From assembly GCA_947652115.1 (NCBI GenBank), contig OX393565.1, positions 19,439,991-19,503,990 on the forward strand: a stretch of DNA of 64,000 bases, in the 5' to 3' direction. The notes beneath the pieces are model-generated. The model ran no database searches, was not told the DNA's origin, and was given only the letters and a program-made list of their open reading frames with translations. This DNA comes from Blastomussa wellsi. Taxonomy: Eukaryota > Cnidaria > Anthozoa > Scleractinia > Plerogyridae. Shown piece by piece: positions 31,559 to 43,770 of this stretch (position 1 is its first letter; every line of letters starts with the position of its first letter). Both the position numbers and the translations under genes were made by a program.

Positions 31559-33462
31559 GTAATGTGAAAATTGCAAAGAAAGGTAATGAAGTCGATATGT
31601 TCGAGATGGTAGGGGTCCCACCCACGTCTGCTGTTCAACTTTTGAAATTGTCGTTCAGTTTTTGATTAGGCAAATATAAAAGACGATGAAACGAAAGACC
31701 CGTTTCTGCAGTTATTAGATTGACCAGAGGCATTGACCCGTCTCATGTGTTCGGCCGTCTTTTTTTTTTTCAGGAAAGTTACGCATTCTGATTGGCTTGC
31801 TACGGGTCAGCTGTCTGAGGATGGGATAGAGGGATTTTAATTACGTACATACTGCGCTTTTTCTGAGTATGCGTGAACAGACATCAATAAACCAGAATCA
31901 AATTCCGGAAAGTGTTTCCAGGAACATTCTAAACAAATTTTTATTATTAATAATCCGTCCTCGCAAGCTTTGAATTTGTTTGTAAGTTTCAATTTGACAG
32001 CGCGTTTTTGGGCTCCTTTTGATCTGGCTTTTTCTTATATCGTCTTACAGAATGTTTACTTTGTGTTTACTTTGCTGTCCTGTCAATTTTTTGAATGCAC
32101 TTCAATGCATGTCGGCTTCGAGTTACTTTTGTCAAACTAATCGGTCATTTTTTTGTTCAATTTAGTCCGCATGTTGTGTTTGCCAAACCCACCCCTTTTG
32201 TCGTGACAGCCACCAAAACCATCACCACCGGCCTCTCCAAGACAAACCCCCTCAATTGGGGAAAGAGCACCTAAAAGAGCAACTACAGTATACTGCACGG
32301 GTACGATGGTGGTAAATACTCCAGGAGATTCGTATACACACAAGCATTACAAGATGTTTTGCAAGATATTTTAAATTATTATTCAACAAATTGTCACGTT
32401 CTCCATATATGGTCATTATGCTCTCAATATCGGTCAACTGCTGCTGACAGATATTCTGCGCCGCATAACGGCAACTTTTCCAGCTTGTAAAGGCACTTTT
32501 CTTGACAATTTGTTGAATAATAAAATAATTATCCTGCTCAATCTTGCGTAATATCGTCCAATTTATCCCGGGTTTTATCCAAATAGGCCTACGGCCTCGT
32601 CGGCTAAGTATCAGGTGATATTTCGTGCGATTTCGCAGGATAATTGTTAAATAACCGTTAAGAATACCGCGTATCACTTTTATTAATTGTAAGTGTTTTA
32701 AGTGTTTAACTGAAATAGGTTAAGGAATTTGTGCCCTTAAATTAATGTAGTTAAGGGAAGGTAAACATACTTTCCCACGGTTGATTTGTATAGTAGCAGA
32801 AAATATTCTTTAAGTTCCCTTGGTCACCATTGAAATCTGGTCTGCTGTCTGTCTGTCTTTCTATATATCTGTCTCTTTTGAAAGCTAAATTTATAAAAGT
32901 TTATTTTAAACGCCTCGGTCTGTTTGTAAAGCGTTTTTGTTTTTTGCTTGTTTTATTATGCTACGTGTCCACATATGTTAATTCAATCAGTGTAGTTAGC
33001 AGTAGTTTAACTCAGTTCTTTCATAGACTGGCTTGGTTTCCTTAAACATGATAAGTTCAATGACTTCTCACTGCCTTCATCCCAAAATCCAAAAAAAAAG
33101 GAGAATCATTACTACAGCATATCGTGTTACGTTACGACCAGTCAGATACCTCAAACATCAGTTAAACACGATCACTCCTGTAGTTATGTTTCACTTCATC
33201 TTCCCGGTATCGTTCACTGCGGCCGGAGTACGTTAAGGTTGTAGATTATATAAAGAATCGTTTTTGAGATGATGGATGGAGGCGGTTATGATGTTCTTGC
33301 TTCGCGTTTGTGGAATATTTGACTACTTTCCCTAAGTATGAACGTTCTTCATTCCACTTTATTCCCTGCCCCTCTCTTAATTTTTAGCGCATTAAAGTGT
33401 ACACGCCTCTACAGTAAAGGAAACCAACCTGTGATCGTTTCTTTGAAAGGATCGCAGTATTT
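31559..33462. other. No gene seen; one inverted-repeat element at 32375-32531
   Basis: ATTATTCAACAAATTGTCA (32375-32393) has a perfect complement at 32513-32531, making a 157-bp element. An open frame across it on the minus strand is therefore not credible. The rest is unassigned. Confidence 0.5.
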
Positions 33463-35085
33463 GTCCTCTTAGTTGCACCAAAAACAGCTTTTCGACCTAA
33501 TTCTTGTTCTTGGTATACCATGTAGTCCCCGTTTCACTAATCTGTCTATTTTATATAGTTATCATCGTTTTATTTGTGTGTGTGTGCGCTTTGATCGGGC
33601 ATGTACTAAAACCAGGAATACCGGAACACCGGAACATCAGAACACCCCGAAACACGGAACACCGGAACACCTCCGGAATTTATTGGTATTTGACGGAATT
33701 TCTGGTGTTTCGGGTGTTCCGGTGTTCCGTGTTCCGTGATATTCCGGCGCTTTTGTGTTCTTCGTTTTAGTACATGCCCTTTGATTGAGTGTTAGTGTGC
33801 TTGAATTGCAACCCAAAAAAAAAGTTTCAAAATTTAAAAACTCCAAAAAAAATCGTATTTACTCGTAATTTTTATTCACCTCTTTTGTACCTCTACTGCC
33901 ATTTCTTGTTGCCGCAAGGCAACCTCAGTAAAGGTAGAATAATATGTTGAAGTATATTTTAACAAATTTAAGCGTTGATTGTTTTAATTAAATGGGTGAA
34001 AGGAATTTGTTCGCGTGTAAATTCTGTATTCATCCTTTTCCAGCCAGATTTTGTTTTGATAATGTTGTTGAAAGGACAATACAAGCCACCTTGTCACTCT
34101 AATTGAATCACGAATTAATTAAACGGTCCCAATAGTTGATTTTTATAACCTGGCAGAAGACAGTCTTTGTGATCCGTTGGTTAACAACGTAATTATTTCC
34201 TGTTGACTATGCCATCGTTGAAGCCTCGTCAAACTTATACTTTAGAAAACTCATCATTGATGTTACAGTGGCAAGGACTTGTGATTGTCTAAGTTATAAA
34301 TAACCAATCAGTGTGTTAATACGACGTCAGTGTGATTGCTTGTTGAGTAACCGTTCTTACAACTGAATAAGTTCGCTGGTCGTATACTTTAAAACAACTG
34401 CGGAAACTTAAGTTTCCGTTGCATACAAACAATGGAACAATCTAAGTAATGTTTATTTTGGATAAGTGAAAATATTTACTCAAGTCTCATAATATAATCT
34501 TGTTACTTTTGTGTTGCGTGAAGAAAATAGGATCATGTTCGTCTTGGTTTCGACGCATTCTGTCCAGCCACTTCTGCGGTGATTAGTAACAAAACGAGCA
34601 GATTTAAAGTTTAAGTTTTAGTTGAGCGGACATTAAAATCACTTTAATTTGGGAATTTTACAAGAATATACGTTTTGGCCAATCACAGCTAAGTGCACGG
34701 ACACGATGCAAACGTACCGTTTTATCATTGGAGAGTTCGTTCCTTTGTCGGGAGCTGTACAGTTGAGAGCTGGAGAATAAAACGTCTGCTGATCCAAAGA
34801 AGACTCATCTTTTGTTTCTCATGTTCCCCTCTCAAGAACAAACTACATCTGTTCCGCAACAGAGTTAAATCCGTTTGCAATTCATTGTGATGCGAAAATA
34901 TCTCTACACGATGGATATAACAGGATTTAAAAGCTACGGCTAAAAAGCGAGCTCAAGATCAATAGCTTTAACAAACCCGTTAAGATGTGCAAAGGGTTGT
35001 GACAATTGCCTTGAGATAGCATTTCGAAATGAACTGCTCAAAACAGAAAAGTTCAACTTATCATCTAAGGAAGAAAAGCAGCTAA
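33463..35085. repeat. Segmental duplication, copy A
   Basis: Starts GTCCTCTTAGTTGCACC and ends TCTAAGGAAGAAAAGCA. It aligns in the same orientation with 35396-38262 over about 1.45 kb of shared sequence once insertions are removed. No gene was recognised. It contains the MITE at 33598-33778 and the unfilled sites for three insertions of copy B: GATTTAAAG at 34601 for the two TTAA elements, and TTTGCAATTCATTG near 34875 for the third. Confidence 0.85.
33598..33778. repeat. MITE with 8-9 bp target duplication and internal CCGGAACAC repeats
   Basis: GGCATGTACTAAAAC and its exact complement bound the element. CTTTGATCG and CTTTGATTG flank it, and copy B at about 35530 shows the empty site CTTTGATCGAG. 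An 8- or 9-bp duplication suggests a hAT-like or Mutator-like family. The inside is built of units like CCGGAACACC on the left and their complement GGTGTTCCGG on the right. Confidence 0.8.
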
Positions 35086-35395
35086 ATTTGAAGAAATTTA
35101 TTTTTAAAGCTTTGGTCTTAGAAATTCATAAGCACCAGTCGACGGCAATTCTAACCAGCATCAGTCGACTGCAATTCTGACCAGTAATAGACAACTTTGA
35201 AAAAGGATTAACTTACCACGCTCGGAGTGCATAAATGACTTTATTTTGGTACTCTATTTTGGTATAACTGAAAATTTTGACATTTTATAGCGATTACCTA
35301 CTTTCGAAGAACGTGCATGCGAAACTCGTTCTAATCGAACTAACTTTTTTATAGAGTGTGTTGAATTTCGGATTCGAGTTGCTTCTGCAAAACAC
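35086..35395. other. Spacer between duplicated segments
   Basis: CACCAGTCGACGGCAATTCT near 35134 is followed by a near-repeat (CATCAGTCGACTGCAATTCT), a two-unit tandem of about 29 bp. Confidence 0.45.
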
Positions 35396-36345
35396 GTCCT
35401 CTGAGTTGCACCAAAAACAGCTTTTCGACCTAATCTTGTTCTTGGGATACCATGAAGTCCTCCTTTTACTTATCTGTCTATTTTATATAGTTTTCATCTT
35501 TTTATTTTTTTTTGTGTGTGTGTGTGCGCTTTGATCGAGTATGAGTGTGCTTGCATTGCAACCCCCAAAAAAGTTTCAAAATTAAAAAAAAAAATAAAAA
35601 AAAGTCGTATTTACTCGCATTTTTTATTCACCTCCTTTTGTACCTTCACTACCATTCCTTGTTGCCGGAAGGCGACCTCCGTAAAGGTAGAATAATATGT
35701 TGGAGTATATCTTAAGCGTGGATTGTTTTAATTAAATGGGTTAAAGGAATTTGTTCGCGTCAGTGTAAATTCTGTATTCATCCTTTTCCAGCCAGATTTT
35801 GTGGATATCTTGCCAATATAATAAGGAACATTTTTGATTGTGTTATTAAATTAAAAGAACAATACAAACCACCTTGTCACTCTAATTGAATCACGTATTT
35901 AGTTAAACGGTCCCAATAGTTGAGTTTTTAACCTGGCAGAAAATATTCTTTATGATCCTTTGGTTAATAACGCAGTTATTTCAACTTGACTAAGCCATCT
36001 TTGAAGCCTCCTCAAGCTTTTACTTTAGAAAACTCATCATTGATGTCACAGAGGCAAGGACGTGTGATTGTCTAAGTTACAAATAACCATTCAGTGTCTT
36101 GATCCGACGTCAGTGTGATTGCTTGTCCAGTATACGTTCTTATAACTGAATAAGTTCGCTGGTCGTATACTTCAAAACAACTGCATAAGAACAATGGAAC
36201 AATGGATAAGTGAAAATATTTACTCAAGTCTCATAATATAATTTTGTTACTTTTGTGTTGCTTGAAGAAAATAGCATCACGTTCGTCTTGCCGCATTCTG
36301 TTCATCCACTACTGCGGTGATTGGCAACAAAACGTGCAGATTTAA

Positions 36346-37148
36346 AGTGCTACTATGATCAAATTTTTACACCTTGTTTCTTAAAGGGAATCATGCAGTA
36401 CTTCACTTAAGATTAAAATTGCTGTTTTCCGTTTTCAAATATCTGTTTTAGTTCCCGAAATATTTAAGTTTGAAAAATTGTTAAAATATGCAAATAAGGA
36501 GACTGATGACGTCATCTACTCAACCCAATTTTATATCAAGTAAATAAATACGTATATTTCAGTCAGTTTTCTACAGAGACAATTGAAACTTGATACACTA
36601 ACAGTTTTACAGGAGACAGACCTACGGTTATAATTAAATCCTGTTTCCATGGCAACGCACTCTTTTCCAGTCCCCTCGAACTGTTCTCAGTATTTGAGTG
36701 ATTTTTAGCCAAGAAAAATTAAACCAGGCCAAAGAACTTACCAAACACATAAATGTCTGTGACATCATGCAGATTTGACGTCATTGAGAAATATCAAAAT
36801 GGATTGCCAAAAATGGCCAGAATAGCCTTGAACTCAGAATGTTGCCATGGTAACATAAATGCTAATCTCATATTACATAACTCACCTAGTAGAGTAATGA
36901 TGCAAAGCATCCAACATTTCTGATACAAACTGGGTGAGATGTTTTTTCTTAATATATTTGATTAAAATTTGTTTGAGTCTATGACGTCATGACTTAGATA
37001 ATTTGCATATTTTAAAAACTTGAATATCTCTGTAACGAAAAAAGATATTTTAAAAAAGTAAGCGGCATTTTCCTTCTCATGCAGACTACATTTTATTCCT
37101 TTAAAATGGCTTGGATTGGAGACATGCGAATTTCGTCATAGCAGCGCT
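36346..37148. mobile_element. Non-autonomous TTAA-flanked element 1
   Basis: Flanked by TTAA at 36342-36345 and 37149-37152. The ends AGTGCTACTATGATCAAATT and (complement of the right end) AGCGCTGCTATGACGAAATT are about 75-80% alike. TTAA targets are typical of piggyBac-like elements. 803 bp, no coding. Copy A has a single TTAA at this site. Confidence 0.8.
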
Positions 37149-37152
37149 TTAA

Positions 37153-37557
37153 AGGTCTGGACACACTGTGCGACACGTCGCCGCGACCGGTTGCTGCAAC
37201 AAATCGCTTCGTGTGACATGTGAAAATCTTTGTCGCTGCGACGGAATTTTGTCGCTGCGATCTGTCGCACGAATTCAAACCAGTTTGAATTCGTGCGACA
37301 GATCGCAGCGACAAAATAGGCGCAAGCAGCCTTGTTGCAGAGTGTGTACGGCTTCTGTGACAAATCTCTGAGACAAAATTTAAATCAACCAATGAAGGAG
37401 CGTCAATTTTTTCTAGTTCACATTTCCACTCTTCCGAATTCGCGTGCGTGCACCAAACAAGCGTATTGTCGCAGCGACTTGTCGCAGCAGCAGTACAGAC
37501 GAAGTGACTTGCCGCAGCGACGTATCGCAGCGATTTGCCACATAGTGTGTCCCGATC
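37153..37557. mobile_element. Non-autonomous TTAA-flanked element 2 with TGTCGCAGCGAC repeats
   Basis: Flanked by TTAA at 37149-37152 (shared with element 1) and 37558-37561. The ends AGGTCTGGACACACTGTGCG and (complement) GATCGGGACACACTATGTGG are alike. Inside are many GTCGCAGCGAC-type units in both orientations and a 35-bp perfect palindrome. Confidence 0.8.
37246..37317. repeat. Perfect 35-bp inverted repeat with 2-bp centre
   Basis: Arms 37246-37280 and 37283-37317 are exact complements around CA (inner part GAATTCAAAC-CA-GTTTGAATTC). Confidence 0.9.
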
Positions 37558-37869
37558 TTAAAGTTTACGTTTTAGTTGAGCGAAAATTAAACTGGCGCCG
37601 GAATCATTAGTTTTCACTTTGTCTCAAAGACACCGGGATTCCTAAGCACTTTACGTTTCGGCCAATCACAGCTCAGTGCATGGGCACGATGTAAACGTAT
37701 CGTTTTTGCGTTTGAGAGTCAGTTCCTTTGTCCGTAGCTGCACAATTGAGAGTTAAATAAAACGTCGGCTGATCCAAAAGAACAAGACCCATCTTATGTG
37801 TCTCAGGTTCCTCTCTCAAGAACAAACTACATCTGTTCCGCAACAGAGCTAAACCGTTATACTTTGCAA

Positions 37870-38030
37870 TAGACCAATTCTGATATTAAATTCTAACATG
37901 CTGCCGTGGCTTAGGGGAATAAAACAAAATAAATTATGTTTTCATCCCTTAGCCTCGATGCACAATCTTTTATTTTATTCCCGTAAGTCTCGGCGACATG
38001 TTAGAATATCAATATATCGGAATTGGTCTA
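37870..38030. repeat. Palindromic MITE (TAGACCAATT family)
   Basis: TAGACCAATTCTGATATTAA and its near-complement bound it; TTCTAACATG pairs with CATGTTAGAA. It is absent from copy A (TTTGCAATTCATTG). The same end sequence occurs in the element at 61661-61820. Confidence 0.75.
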
Positions 38031-38262
38031 TTCATTGTGATACGAAAATATCTCTACACGATGGACATAACAGTAGCTTTCTGAAATTTCAGGGCTTGCA
38101 CGCTTTGAATAAAAGTTACGGCTACAAAAGCGAGCTCAAGATCAATAGCTTTAGTAAACAAGTTAAAATAGCAAAGGCGTGTTACAATTGCATTGCCATT
38201 TGGAAATGAACTGCTTAAAACAGAAAAGTTTAACTTATCAGCTATAGCTAAGGAAGAAAAGC

Positions 38263-38458
38263 ACCAAGGAGGTGATACTAAACCAAACAACAGGAACAAG
38301 GATGGTTAAGGATGGGGAAGATTGAGACAGACTAAAAATGACGATTTTGGCAAATTTAGACTAAATTTTTCAAAAGGCGCAAACCGTGACGCAGCTCCTT
38401 TTAATTAAACCAAGTCATCACCCAGCACTTGAAAGCAACTTTTACTAGGAAAATTATT
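38263..38458. other. Spacer
   Basis: No feature recognised. Confidence 0.35.
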
Positions 38459-38946
38459 TTATGGATTAGGATATTCTAAAACAGTGGATATCGTTGTTGG
38501 CGAGCGCTGAATTGGCTGTTCAAACATGGGATATCCTTTGCTATTCACAGTTTTTTGTCTCCAAGAGAAACGCTTAATGTCTGAATTCCTAACTCGCCAG
38601 ATATCTATCAAATCTGAATTGTTACATAAGTTTTCCACTTTAGTACAAGCATCCTTCACTTCTGGTTTTCCACCAGAGCCATCCAACCCACGGTCCAGGA
38701 TGAGGTTAAAATCACCACCCATGATTAAATTAGATTCTGGATCTTTTTCTTGCATTTGATCAATTTCTTTCTGAATCCCATCGTAAAAGACAACTTGTTA
38801 TCTGAGTGTCCCTGGACATCAACGGTTAACATAATATATCTACCTTCATCATCTTGTTTATATACCTTTAATTTAGCAGTAAAACACCTTGGCTGTTTGT
38901 TACGCCGTGTCCAAAAAACATCCCTCCCCTCCCTTGCGATTTCCAA
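38459..38946 (-). pseudogene. Tx1/L1-type LINE endonuclease fragment
   Basis: Two minus-strand frames in succession: one with a RYIMLTVDVQG block (38946-38725), then one with NLIMGGDFNLILDRGLDGSG and LIDIWRVRN..IKRFSWRQ (38755-38459). GGDFN carries an acidic residue of the AP-endonuclease fold of such LINEs. A frameshift separates the blocks and no RT follows, so this is a dead fragment. Confidence 0.75.
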
Positions 38947-41808
38947 ATGTGTTCCGCTTCCGAAGTTCTATATGTTTATTGCAAAAAAAAAAAAAAACAA
39001 ATAATATGTCCGCGTTTTCGTTTTTAAGCCATAAGAATAAAGCTTTTCGCTTTTCAAAGGACCTAATCCAACGAACAGTCAACGAAAGCATTTTAAAATT
39101 TATGTTAAGTACCATAACTAATATATAGAGTCTATGTAACGCAAAGATTGATAAAGCGACAAAACTGTTGGAAAACCAACATACAAAATATTAACTTTAA
39201 ATAGGAAAAAATATTGCCTCATTTCTTCACAGGGCGAAATAAGGCGTTTACGCTTCCGGATTCATAACGTTTACATAACGAAAACTTGTGTGTGTACGTT
39301 ACGTTTCCGAAACTGCGGCTCTGCGCATGCGGAAACGCATTCCTTAACCTTGCGTATCCGGAAAGTTTACGGGGTTACGGGAACTCTAAAACCGGTTTCC
39401 GCAGCTCGTAAGTTCGACGAATACACAATTATCCTCTGAATTTCCGAAGAGAATAAACTCAACGGAAAGTTGCAATCGAATAGATCAGGGTCTCCATATG
39501 ATTTTACGGGAGGGCACCTCATTTAGTGGATTAATTTGCCTTATAAACCACAGATATTCAAAGACACAGGTGGATTTCCACTGTCGCGTAATTCTTGGTA
39601 CGTTAACGGCCGTAATTGAACTGGCCTTACGTGCGCAAAATAAAAAGATGAAACGTATGCACCTCTCGCGTACATCTGAGGAAAAAGTTGAATGTGTTTT
39701 AACTTTTTCCGCAGACGCGAGTTTGAGACGTTCATACGTAAAGCCAGTAAAATTCACGCCCGTTGACGTGCGAAAAATAAGTAACGGTTTACCCATCGGC
39801 CTAATCCATAAACTTTCCGCTACTAATAAGCAATTTTTAGAAGTGAAAACTTGCATAGACACACTTCTCTCAACAACACATTTTTTTACGGTGATTGCGT
39901 TTTATTTTCAAGCATTCACTCATCAACTAGTTTTAAAAGCACAAACTACGATCCAATAAAATTTCTCTCTAAAAAAACTTGTTTGGAAATGAATAAACAA
40001 AGCCAAAGTACATAGTTCAATGTTCTAAAGCCAGAATGCTGCAACCAGTGATGTACGACGCTCTCATACTTATTAGTGTAAGAATAAAAAACTCATTCAC
40101 TGCTACGTCCGCACCCAAAATAGTGTCTAATTCAGTCGTTGTTCAGCTCAAACTGCTTCTGGGTACTCTTGTATTTCAGCTGCACGGCTTCATTTTACTC
40201 TATTTCGCGATCTATTTCCTCTTATCCTCCCACCTCTTCCCAAGATAGGCTTTGAACGTAGAAAAAAAAAACCGATAAACCGTCGACGAGTCACTCCCAC
40301 TTTCGTTGCCCGTTTAATTCTGTTAAACTGATCGTAATTCTGTTTTCTGATCGTTAGGCATTCGTCTCAAGCTTAAGTTACCGACAAAAGAGATGCGTAA
40401 ACTGGATGAATCGTGAGCGTGAATGAAATTTGTGAAGCGGCAAGTAGTATCATAAAACTGACCAATCAGAACGGGTAGGACACAATGGAGGGTGAGACAG
40501 GCGTCAAACGTAAAACAAGTGCTTGGAAAGTATGAAAGTAAAGGTCAACAGCTTTCAGTTGATTGGTCACACTCCAGGGATACATTCACAGCCTAGAGCC
40601 TCATAATTATTTATATGTTAAAATCGACACCTCTCCTTGGGTCTGATCTCTGGATTTAACAGCCCTGTAGATAAGTGAAGAAACTGTCGTCCTATTTCGG
40701 AATGAGCTTCAATTTATAGCCAGACTACATGTGCAGTAATTACCTAGAAAGGGGGTGGCGACTGGGTAAAATACGGCTTAATCACTTCTCTCTTACCAGG
40801 CAAACCATTTTCAAGTTCTCTTCACTTACCCTTACTCGACACCATAAAGCTCAACCGCTCCCCTCTCTCCCCAAGTAGTATTCTGCTAATTTTCTAATAT
40901 TCTACAGAAAATTCCTCCAAAAGCAAGAGAAGAGAAAGTAGGGCAAAAGCCGTAGTGCCTGCGTTGAATTCAAACTTATCTCACTCAAAAGCGATTACCA
41001 AACTTTGCAACTTTGCCTTGAAATTCTGTGGGAACATTAAGTTGTGTTAGTTCGGCTTGGTCAAGTGACTTAACGTTTTATCACAGCGATGTGTGCAAAA
41101 ACTAGCGATATAAAAGAGACTGAGTACAAGCATCAAAAGACCAAAACATTTATTTCATTATCATGCTCACACTTATGTAACTTATGTCACTGGTTTCTAG
41201 TTCTTGTTCACTGGTGAAATTATCATATATAAACAGAGCTAACATAGTGAATTTGAAGCAATAGCCGTGCTAAGCAGAAGGCGCTTTAGCAGCTCTCGTA
41301 TGGTCTTATTGACCTCACAGGCTCGCTACTCTGCTTGAAAGCAATAAAACAGGCAACAGGAACAAAAAGGACCAGTGGAATTACAATCCTACGAGAGATG
41401 TGACACTACTCGAGCAGAATCTGAAAACAAGAAATAGTTTCTATGGCTATCAGTTCAACCTCTATGCCATTGGACTAAACTGAAAAATCTAAACAGAAAA
41501 TCCTTTGCAGTTTTTTTTTTCTATAAGATCTGAATTGCATGAGGATGAACGGCATTTGAAAATTCGGGATTCCGCATTAATTACCATGGTTCTAGTCTTC
41601 CCAAAACCAACATGGCGGCTCTAATGACGTCATATGACGCCACAACCAAAAATTGTGTCAGTTTGTAGAGGAGGCTCAGGGCTTTCAATTGAAAGTAAAC
41701 CATTTTTTGTGTGTTATGGTGATGGTATGAGTTTGCATGTACGTCCGAGGCTTAAACTATATTTATGTGTTTTAAGTCACATCAAACATGACGTTTTAAT
41801 TTTGAAAT
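38947..41808. other. No gene seen
   Basis: 2.9 kb without an assignable gene. A 39485-39959 stretch is open on both strands but shows no family motif. A TGACGTCATATGACGCCAC motif and TATGAGTTTGCATGTACGTC near 41620-41745 repeat elements of the region around 11730-11955. Downstream 3' UTR of the PAN-EGF gene probably lies just below 41809. Confidence 0.4.
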
Positions 41809-42327
41809 TCACAGTACCAATATGTATCCCATGGCTTTGATGTGTTTGTTTCCATCATCTGACCTTAGTGTAGCCTCGTTTCCACACGTATTGGAGTCAT
41901 CATGGTCTCCGCCTGTACCAAACCCGATTCTTGAGTCGCAAGAAGAGCAGTCGTTTCCATTATTACCAAGAATACCAATTCTTGCTCTACACTGGCTACC
42001 GCGTCCACCTACTGCATTAAAGCCCTCTTTATTGCAGCCAGATTGCAACGAGGCCTGCAAACCAATCAGCGACTTCCACGTGTCACGACCCAGTGAAGTG
42101 GCACGGTATTGCCCATCGGCAATCAGTGAATAAAGAGAGCTGGCCTGCTTGTTGATGACAACGAAGTTGATCTGTTGACCAATCGTCATTCCGAGACATA
42201 TTTTTGAGAATGATGTGTTCCAGTAGCTCGGTAACTTGGTCTCTTGTCTGTCAAACCCTGTCTGCCCTCCGCGAAGGTTGTGTGCATTTTTACTTCTCCA
42301 ATAACGCGAGTTATAATTAAAGGTATT
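41809..42327 (-). CDS. Secreted PAN-EGF protein, last exon (conserved cnidarian C-terminal domain)
   Basis: Acceptor TTTCTGTTCTTTCGCAG|AATACC on the minus strand, then 172 codons to TGA. It contains [65 protein letters not shown] and IGFGTGG, ending [11 protein letters not shown] recognise this as the C-terminal region of coral secreted proteins with PAN and EGF domains, some of them found in skeleton matrix; its biochemical role is not known to me. Cysteines are plentiful, fitting an extracellular domain. It does not splice directly in phase to the EGF exon at 50376, so at least one exon between about 42.4 and 50.3 kb was missed. Confidence 0.75.
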   Translation of the reverse strand, partial: NTFNYNSRYWRSKNAHNLRGGQTGFDRQETKLPSYWNTSFSKICLGMTIGQQINFVVINKQASSLYSLIADGQYRATSLGRDTWKSLIGLQASLQSGCNKEGFNAVGGRGSQCRARIGILGNNGNDCSSCDSRIGFGTGGDHDDSNTCGNEATLRSDDGNKHIKAMGYILVL

Positions 42328-43569
42328 CTGCGAAAGAACAGAAAAAATGACCGTTTTATTTATTCTAATATACCCATGACTTGAACAAGCGTCCCGGGTT
42401 CAAAGCCTCGCCAGAGACATAATATAATAATAATAATATAAACATGTCTTAACCAGGGTAAACCCGTGAGCAAATGCTGTTATCAAGGGGTGCCCTGGAC
42501 AACTATCAATAGAATTAAAATAACAATAAAAGTATGAAAAACATAACAACATATGTAGCAGAAGACAAAAACGATATAATGCTATACAATGCGTTGAATT
42601 CCTGGAAAGACAATCCCGCAATGCCCCTCTCTACCCAGGCTAAATGGTATAAATGGCTACCGGTGAATTGTGAAAGTTGAGCTCCTTTATGGATAATTTT
42701 CCAAAGAAATTTAAATTATGTTTTACTTTTTGAGTTATTGCTATCAGTCTCATTATATTTTAATCAACAAAATTTGTTTCTGAAGCGCGCATTGTAATTT
42801 AAAATGTTATCCAATTTTTTTCAGGGTGCACATTTAGCTTTTGTGTAAATGTTGTTCGATGTCGTGCGCATTTTAATGTCGTTACTTGCATGTTTTGTTA
42901 AAAAAATGAACGTTGTTGTGAAAATAGTACTCCTAGCAACTTCATTCTACAAAAGCGCCGGATGCTATGATCCAGCAGGACTTAAAAGGCTTTTACGTCC
43001 GTTTAAGAGTCATCAATCTTTTCGTCTTTTTAAGATAAATTCCGGTAAGTCCATGTTCGCATTAAGTAAAAATTATTGGATTCGGTTTTCACGAAAATTA
43101 TCTAGGCCGAGGTTTGTGTCAGCTGTTGCGTCTTACCTTTCTTCCATTTATCTTCATGATCAGAGTCCATCCGCCATCTCCACATCCAAAATCTCCCATA
43201 TGACAGAGAACGGAAGTTGGTTTTGAGTCAAGGTTCAGAGTAACTAGCTGACTCACGTTTGACCTGTTTAGTATGACGTGCAAGTGATTACGAAACAGTA
43301 ACTATAATTGTAAAGAATAAATGGCAATGGGTCTTCTCCGCTTCAAAACGGCGACTGGCCGTTCAAATATTCTCCTCCGCGGCGTCCAGCTGCCATTTTT
43401 TTGTTAAAATTATTATTCTTTATTCAATAAACAACACATACACAATCATAAAAAGGAAAATTACAAGAGAAAACGAATTTAAAAATTAAAAATAAGTGCT
43501 AGTTACATGGGCAGTGAAATACAATACAAATACAAGAAATTCACGAGATATGGAATGCCGTGTGTAGAA
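42328..43569. other. Intron of the PAN-EGF gene; no element named
   Basis: A 125-codon plus-strand frame at 42849-43226 shows no family signal and is not called. AATTATTATTCTTTATTCAA near 43408 may be the 3' end of the LINE that continues leftward from 46256. Confidence 0.4.
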
Positions 43570-43759
43570 CACACATATAAACTACTGGTTCTGGGCCACA
43601 ATGCAATTTGTGCAATTTGTTTCCTTATCGCCGAAAGCCGTTTTTCACTCACTAAACGAGGTGACATTTTGGAGCCGAGTTTAGTGAAAAACGGCTTTCA
43701 GCGATAAGGAAACAAATTGCATACAGTTTGGCCCAGAACCAGTACTTTATATGTGTGTG
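43570..43759. repeat. Palindromic MITE-like repeat
   Basis: Long arms: ACTGGTTCTGGGCC, then TTTCCTTATCGCCGAAAGCC and TTTTTCACTCACTAAAC on the left, with their complements on the right. The ends are CACACATATAAA and TTTATATGTGTGTG. Confidence 0.75.
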
Positions 43760-43770
43760 TAGATACAGAA

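Larger units (their letters stand above)
35396..38262. repeat. Segmental duplication, copy B, with three later insertions
   Basis: Aligns with copy A. The extra length is due to elements at 36346-37148, 37153-37557 and 37870-38030, each absent from copy A. Confidence 0.85.

Noticed and set aside
32252..32677. 141-codon minus-strand ORF
   Set aside because: It crosses a 157-bp inverted-repeat element (32375-32531), so the frame is accidental.
36346..37557. A single composite element in copy B
   Set aside because: The shared TTAA in the middle and two distinct pairs of inverted ends show two separate insertions.
39498..39959. 153-codon plus-strand ORF
   Set aside because: The opposite strand is open over the same stretch and neither product shows a domain or signal peptide.
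42849..43226. 125-codon plus-strand ORF
   Set aside because: No family motif; it lies within an intron rich in repeats.
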